In this document: piece after piece, positions 60,240 to 64,000 of the stretch
How positions within the stretch are numbered: position 1 is the stretch's first letter
Layout of the letters: each line of letters begins with the position of its first letter
Source: Roseiarcus sp036488815
GTDB lineage: Bacteria > Pseudomonadota > Alphaproteobacteria > Rhizobiales > Beijerinckiaceae
Length of the DNA stretch: 64,000 bases
Assembly (NCBI GenBank): GCA_036488815.1
Contig: DASXGX010000162.1
Span: 32,713-96,712 of the forward strand
Direction: 5' to 3'
Translations under genes and position numbers: made by a program
Notes under the pieces: model-generated
What the model saw: the letters and a program-made list of their open reading frames with translations, nothing else
Database searches by the model: none
What the model was told of the DNA's origin: nothing

Positions 60240-61373
60240 TCATCGCCGTCCGATGGCCGCAGCCGCTTCGTCCTGATAATTCGGAGCGAGGTGGCCATAG
60301 TTGTTGAGGATCATCGGCTCCGATGTCCCAAGGAAATCCGCGACCTTGCGCGTCGGGATGCCCTTGGCGACAAGCCAAGACGCAGCGGTGTGGCGAAGCG
60401 TGTAGGCTGTCACGCCGCCGGAGAGCCCCGCGAGCGAGCAGGCGCGAGCCAATGCGGTTTTTGGGCTTGCGATGGGCCGCCCGTTGTACGTGACCACATG
60501 AATCTGGCGCGGCTCTTTAGTCGCGTCGATACGCTCCCATCGGCGAAGGTGGGCCAGCAAGCCCGGCGCCAATCGGACGGTTGGCTGACGTTTGCTCGTT
60601 TCGCGTGCTCCATCCGCATGACGATGAAAGACTCCTCGGACAATGTCGACCGTCGACAATCCAGGGCCTCGCTCCCATGCGGCGCGCAAGACAGCGCCCG
60701 GCCTCGACCCGGTGTAGAGCGCGATGAGCAAGAAACGGCAAAGATGGCGAAGCGGCCTCTTGTCCGTTTCGTCGCCCTCCTGGATCTCTCTCGCACGCCA
60801 GCAAGTCCAAAGCAGCCGTGCGAATTCGCTTCTCGTAAGCCAACGTTGGCGAGCCTTGCCGCGCGCCGGCAACACGACGCGGACGATGCCGCGATGCAAC
60901 CCCTCCTTGGCGTGATGATTGATCGCGGCAGCGAGGTCCTGAAGATCGCGGCGAGCGCCACCGCCCTTACCCTTGTTGGACCGTCCTTTGCCTTCTCGCC
61001 AAGCCTCGTAGGCTCGGCACTGCGCTCCGGTGATTTGATCGAGCGTGAGGCGCCCGAAGAAATCGAGCAACCTCTCTGCGCGCTCCCCGGTCTTGGCGGG
61101 ATTTGCTTGGTTCGGAGCGACGTCGGCTAGATAGATGCCGATCACGTCCGCCACCGGGATGTCGGCTAGGCGGCGTTCGCGACGATCTGGCTCGTATTTG
61201 GACTCGATGTAGGCGGCAAGCCTTCTCTCAGCCTCTTCGCGCGCTCCCTCGCCGCAGCCAGTGCTGAGTTGTCGACCACCGTCTCGGATGATCCAAACGG
61301 CGGCCTCTGTGCGGCCAGCGTTTCGGCGGGCGGCTCGAAGCCACAATCGTGCTCCACGGCTTTGACGCGGCAT
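60240..61373 (-). CDS. Tyrosine integrase of the tRNA-Ile2 element
   Basis: A 377-residue integrase. The N-terminus (RLWLRAARRNAGRTEAAVWIIRDGG) is a small AP2-like/arm region, followed by a core-binding domain (~60-160). Catalytic residues: Arg in LYTGSRPGAVLRAAW, HxxR in TAYTLRHTAASWLV, and Tyr in LNNYGHLAPNY. Its stop lies 74 bases from the tRNA-Ile2 3' end. Its first ~70 codons overlap the excisionase-like gene in another frame, which is a long overlap. Confidence 0.9.
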   Translation of the reverse strand: MPRQSRGARLWLRAARRNAGRTEAAVWIIRDGGRQLSTGCGEGAREEAERRLAAYIESKYEPDRRERRLADIPVADVIGIYLADVAPNQANPAKTGERAERLLDFFGRLTLDQITGAQCRAYEAWREGKGRSNKGKGGGARRDLQDLAAAINHHAKEGLHRGIVRVVLPARGKARQRWLTRSEFARLLWTCWRAREIQEGDETDKRPLRHLCRFLLIALYTGSRPGAVLRAAWERGPGLSTVDIVRGVFHRHADGARETSKRQPTVRLAPGLLAHLRRWERIDATKEPRQIHVVTYNGRPIASPKTALARACSLAGLSGGVTAYTLRHTAASWLVAKGIPTRKVADFLGTSEPMILNNYGHLAPNYQDEAAAAIGRR

Positions 61374-61552
61374 CTTTCAAACATCCTCTTGATCTCGGAG
61401 TGAGACGTCCAATCCTTTCCCGCCACGCGCCAGATTGTCAGCGTCCCGCGTCTGGCCTCGGCTCGTAGGGCTCCGACCGTCAATCCATATGCATCGGCGG
61501 CGACTGCGAGCCGCAGGGGAATGTTGGTGTCAGTGTCTACGCTCATCGCCAT
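61166..61552 (-). CDS. Excisionase-like DNA-binding protein
   Basis: A 128-residue protein starting at ATG 61552. The central LRLAVAADAYGLTVGALRAEARRGTLTIWRV (in parts) is a MerR/Xis-type helix-turn-helix that ends with a W-R-V wing. The C-terminus is a charged helix (NSALAAARERAKRLREGL). Its last ~208 bases overlap the integrase gene in a different frame. A near-consensus promoter for it lies at 61652-61681. It probably controls integrase directionality. Confidence 0.7.
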   Translation of the reverse strand: MAMSVDTDTNIPLRLAVAADAYGLTVGALRAEARRGTLTIWRVAGKDWTSHSEIKRMFERCRVKAVEHDCGFEPPAETLAAQRPPFGSSETVVDNSALAAARERAKRLREGLPPTSSPNTSQIVANAA

Positions 61553-61648
61553 GCAGCGGGCCTCTCCGGTCTGGGCACAGGAACGCCCGGCTTTTCTCAG
61601 CCGGGACACGGGTGGAATTCGCTTGAATCCATCCGAATCGCTCCCTGC

Positions 61649-61704
61649 GAGCTTATATGAGCTTTTAGGGCTCATTGTCAAGGCGCAGCGGCTCATATAA
61701 GCTC
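61649..61704. promoter_or_regulatory. Shared operator/promoter of the excisionase-like and XRE genes
   Basis: Two exact inverted copies of a 14-mer (GAGCTTATATGAGC at 61649-61662, its complement at 61691-61704) have centres 42 bases apart, four helical turns. On the minus strand TTGACA (61676-61681) and TATAAG (61652-61657) are 18 bases apart, so the left operator covers the -10 box of the excisionase promoter. A second TATAAG (61696-61701) lies in the right operator, facing the XRE gene. Confidence 0.7.
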
Positions 61705-61729
61705 CGTAGCCTCAGCTAATGGGCTTCCA

Positions 61730-62140
61730 GTGATCACGAGCGATCAAATTCGGGCTGCACGCGCGATGCTTAGGTGGGAGCAGAAGCTGCTCGCCCAGCG
61801 GTCGGGAGTCTCTCTGGCGACGATCAAACGAATCGAAGCACAGATCGGCTACGTCATGGCGAATCGGCCAACTTTCGAGGCGCTGCTACGGGCCTTCACC
61901 GCAGGTGGCATCGTGTTCACCAACGGCGGCGTTTCCTACAGATTGAAGCGGATTGGGGACCGGGTCATCTCGCCAAAGGGTGAGATTGTCACAGTGATTG
62001 ACGTCGAATCCGAGCCGCAAGATGAGGGCGACGGCAACCCCATGATCCAGGTCAGGTTCCAGGACCGAACGACTCGCTGGTTTCCCCAATTCTTCCTGCC
62101 ATTTGCAACCCTCGAAGACGCCAAAGTCGACGAAGCCTAA
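61730..62140 (+). CDS. XRE-family regulator of the tRNA-Ile2 element
   Basis: A 136-residue protein with GTG start at 61730. The N-terminal XRE helix-turn-helix is IRAARAMLRWEQKLLAQRSGVS with ATIKRIEAQIG. The segment LLRAFTAGGIVFTNGGVSYRLKR is common in small alphaproteobacterial XRE proteins. The C-terminal ~55 residues form an added beta-rich domain (VISPKGEIVTVIDVESEPQDEG) of unknown role. It is divergent from the excisionase-like gene across the shared dyad and is likely its repressor. Confidence 0.82.
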   Translation: MITSDQIRAARAMLRWEQKLLAQRSGVSLATIKRIEAQIGYVMANRPTFEALLRAFTAGGIVFTNGGVSYRLKRIGDRVISPKGEIVTVIDVESEPQDEGDGNPMIQVRFQDRTTRWFPQFFLPFATLEDAKVDEA

Positions 62141-62197
62141 TTGCCGGTCCCGACCACGCCGAAGAGGCAAACTACGGACGATGGCTCCGAGCGCTGC

Positions 62198-62456
62198 GCC
62201 AGCAGGACGGGCCCAGCACGTCAAATCCCTCGCTTGCGCCCTGCCCAAGCCGAGGATGCTGGCCAATGAGGTGGACGCCCAGGCGGCTCCGTCAGCAGCC
62301 GTCAATCCATTGGCTAGGATGAGCCCGCCAGCAGGACGGGGCCCAGCACGTCAAATCCCTCGCTTGCGCCCTGCCCAAGCCGAGGATGCTGGCCAATGAG
62401 GTGGACGCCCAGGCGGCTCCGTCAGCAGCCGTCAATCCATTGGCTAGGATGAGCCC
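62198..62456 (+). repeat. Tandem duplication of a 129-bp unit
   Basis: The unit starting GCCAGCAGGACGG at 62198 is repeated from 62327 to about 62456. The copies are essentially identical apart from one extra G near the start of the second. It is non-coding and follows the XRE gene. Near-identity implies a recent duplication. Confidence 0.9.
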
Positions 62457-62974
62457 CTATATAGATATAACTAACTATTACCGCGTGCGCGTTCTTTAGC
62501 GATCCACGGGTGCCTGCGCCCCCGGGGGAGGATTCCGGGGTTTCACAACTCAAGCCGGTAACTATTCTGCGCCGTCTTGACACCGATTGCCGAACATGAG
62601 ACGATGGCTTGCCTCGCCTTTCAGGGGCGGATTGCGTGCGCCCATTAGGAAGGCCGCTGACGGGCTTCGGGCCACGGCGGCTACCATACCAGCCCTCGCT
62701 CCCTAGATTGCCGCCAGCGAGCTTCCTAGGGCATCCTAGAGGCATTGTGGATGCGCCCCTAGGGGTCGGCGGGAACATTCGCGGCCTTTTTTATTTACAA
62801 AAATTTGTCGCTATACCTGCGGGCAGGCCCAAGGACTCGACTCAATTCGGATTGCCTCGACCGGCGATCACGCTGTCTTCAACCGGCGCGACACGGGCAG
62901 TTCTCCGCCGTCCGCGCTTCGCGACAGGTATCGCGCCCAATAAACAACAGAGGCGGCTCACTGCCGGCGGTCGC
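62457..62974. other. Intergenic stretch after the tandem duplication, no convincing gene
   Basis: About 520 bases between the duplication and the end of the Sel1 gene. It holds several short CCTAG/CTAGG palindromes and a CCCCCGGGGG block (62520-62529), but no frame with convincing composition and no ribosome binding site. Confidence 0.5.
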
Positions 62975-64000
62975 TCACTTCGGAGTCCAATCGCGCGCCA
63001 GCCGCTGCGCCTCGGCGATCTGAGCGCGGGTCATCCTGGCCGCCACCTCATCGCGACCTTTGACTGCCGTTTGGCGAACTTTGGCATCTTCTGCACGCGA
63101 CGCCGCCAAGTTGAACCACATGTGGGCCTGCTCGTAGTCCAGCGGCACGCCATGGCCAGTGTCGTACATCAAGCCAAGGCCAAGCTGCGCGTTGGCGTTC
63201 CCTTGCTCGGCGGCCTTGCGGTACCAGACGAGAGCCTGCGAATAGTCCTGCGGCACGCCGTCGCCGTTGTCGTACATTTGGCCGAGGCGGGACTGCGCGT
63301 CGATGTTTCCTTGCTCGGCGGCCTTGCGGTACCACGCGGCGGCCTGTCCGTGGTCCTGCGGCACGCCTACGCCGTCGTCGTAGATCGTGCCGAGGGCTGA
63401 CTGCGCGTCGGCGTTCCCTTGCTCGGCGGCCTTGCTGTACCAGACGAGAGCCTGCGCATAGTCCTGCGGCACGCCTTGGCCATTGTAGTACATTTGTCCA
63501 AGGTATAATTGCGCCAAGACGTTCCCTTGGTCGGCGGCCTTGCGGTACCACGCGGCGGCCTGTCCGTGGTCCTGCGGCACGGACCAGCCGTCGTCGTAGA
63601 TCAAGCCGACGTTGAACTGCGCGTTGGCGTTCCCTTGCTCGGCGGCTTTGCGGTACCAGACGAGAGCCTGTCCGTAGTCCCGCCGCACGCCTGCGCCGTC
63701 GTCGTACATCATGCCGAGGCTGTACTGCGCGCGGGCGTTCCCTTGCTCGGCGGCCTTGCGGTACCACGCGACGGCCTGCGCATCGTCCTGCGGTACGCCT
63801 TGGCCAGTGGCGTACATCATGCCGAGGCTGAACTGCGCGTGGGCGTCGCCCTCGTCCGCCAGCGGGCGCCAGTAGCGCATCGCCGCCGCGTAGTCGCCGC
63901 TCTGATAGGCAGCTTGGCCAGCTTCGCCGTCCTCAAGCGGCCCCGCCATTGCCACACCAAACAGCGAGAGGCCGAGAAGGCCGCCGACAACGATAGTCTT
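62975..64000 (-). CDS. Exported Sel1-repeat (TPR-like) protein, 5' end outside window
   Basis: The frame is open to the window edge at 64000. The visible start of the protein is a signal peptide (KTIVVGGLLGLSLFGVAMAG), so the true start lies just beyond 64000; an internal Met at 63955 is not the start. After the cleavage region come about seven tandem ~36-residue Sel1 repeats (AAEQGNANAQFNVGLIYDDG, QDYAQALVWYSKAAEQGN and relatives). The C-terminal ~45 residues are a charged helix. Sel1 proteins mediate protein-protein contacts in envelope, exopolysaccharide or host-interaction processes. The near-identical repeats suggest recent repeat expansion. Confidence 0.87.
   Translation of the reverse strand, partial: KTIVVGGLLGLSLFGVAMAGPLEDGEAGQAAYQSGDYAAAMRYWRPLADEGDAHAQFSLGMMYATGQGVPQDDAQAVAWYRKAAEQGNARAQYSLGMMYDDGAGVRRDYGQALVWYRKAAEQGNANAQFNVGLIYDDGWSVPQDHGQAAAWYRKAADQGNVLAQLYLGQMYYNGQGVPQDYAQALVWYSKAAEQGNADAQSALGTIYDDGVGVPQDHGQAAAWYRKAAEQGNIDAQSRLGQMYDNGDGVPQDYSQALVWYRKAAEQGNANAQLGLGLMYDTGHGVPLDYEQAHMWFNLAASRAEDAKVRQTAVKGRDEVAARMTRAQIAEAQRLARDWTPK

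Larger units (their letters stand above)
60167..64000. mobile_element. Start of an integrative element in tRNA-Ile2, right end outside window
   Basis: An integrase gene ends 74 bases after the tRNA-Ile2 3' end. An excisionase-like gene, a divergent XRE regulator, a 129-bp tandem duplication and a Sel1-repeat gene follow. No duplicate of the tRNA 3' end was found up to 64000, so the far attachment site would be beyond the window. Confidence 0.6.

Noticed and set aside
62609..63400. 263-codon plus-strand frame opposite the Sel1 gene
   Set aside because: Repeat-derived antisense shadow of the Sel1 repeats.
62975..63767. CRISPR-like periodicity in the Sel1 gene
   Set aside because: The ~108-base periodicity is the coding repeat of Sel1 units, not short repeats with unique spacers. 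No CRISPR array was seen anywhere.
60167..64000. Search for a second copy of the tRNA-Ile2 3' end
   Set aside because: No convincing duplicate was found. The superficially similar AGGACGGGCCCAGCACG in the tandem duplication does not match the tRNA end.

Overview
The window is GC-rich DNA from an alphaproteobacterium, most likely order Hyphomicrobiales (Rhizobiales). The inference rests on the chvI-chvG-hprK-EIIA-HPr gene order, an lptC-lptA-lptB cluster, poly-hydroxybutyrate type genes (3-hydroxybutyrate dehydrogenase plus patatin), a cytosolic PdhS/PleC-like PAS kinase, and many ATGA/GTGA coupled gene junctions. Genus cannot be fixed from the sequence alone.

Layout. 0.3-7.3 kb: PAS histidine kinase, then an envelope-related minus-strand block (LprI/DUF3298 protein, DUF2147 protein, CAP lipoprotein, conserved hypothetical, L,D-transpeptidase). 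7.4-18.7 kb: a lactate/glycolate region (lutABC, GntR regulator, lactate permease, glcDEF) with pncB between its halves. 19.2-26.9 kb: an orphan antitoxin next to a broken partner, an adenylate cyclase, DUF2461, an AraC/Ogt fusion, an MHS-type transporter, small unknowns and a methyltransferase. 26.9-33.0 kb: an Rbs-type ABC importer with two permeases, RidA and a divergent IclR regulator. 33.2-37.1 kb: a split AtuA pair, a CitMHS transporter and a divergent LysR regulator.

39.6-48.9 kb is a candidate integrative island in tRNA-Leu(CAG). It has an att-like duplication of the tRNA 3' end, repeated arm-type sites just inside both ends, an intact P4-type integrase and a decayed one, an AlpA/HTH/tyrosine-recombinase operon, a serine recombinase beside a large symmetric dyad, a type IIG restriction-modification protein and a PLD-like protein. 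The island genes are visibly less GC-rich than the flanks.

49.0-59.9 kb is core chromosome: enoyl-CoA hydratase, patatin, 3-hydroxybutyrate dehydrogenase, a small exported protein, a HugZ-like protein, the ChvI/ChvG-HprK-PTS regulatory chain and the Lpt LPS-transport genes. From tRNA-Ile2(CAU) at 60.1 kb to the window end a second integrative element begins: an integrase ending next to the tRNA 3' end, an overlapping excisionase-like gene, a divergent XRE regulator with a shared symmetric operator/promoter, a 129-bp tandem duplication and a Sel1-repeat exported protein cut by the window edge.

Dispersed palindromic repeats (12.6, 17.2, 19.0, 33.0 and 57.5 kb) sit between core genes. No CRISPR array or rRNA was seen.
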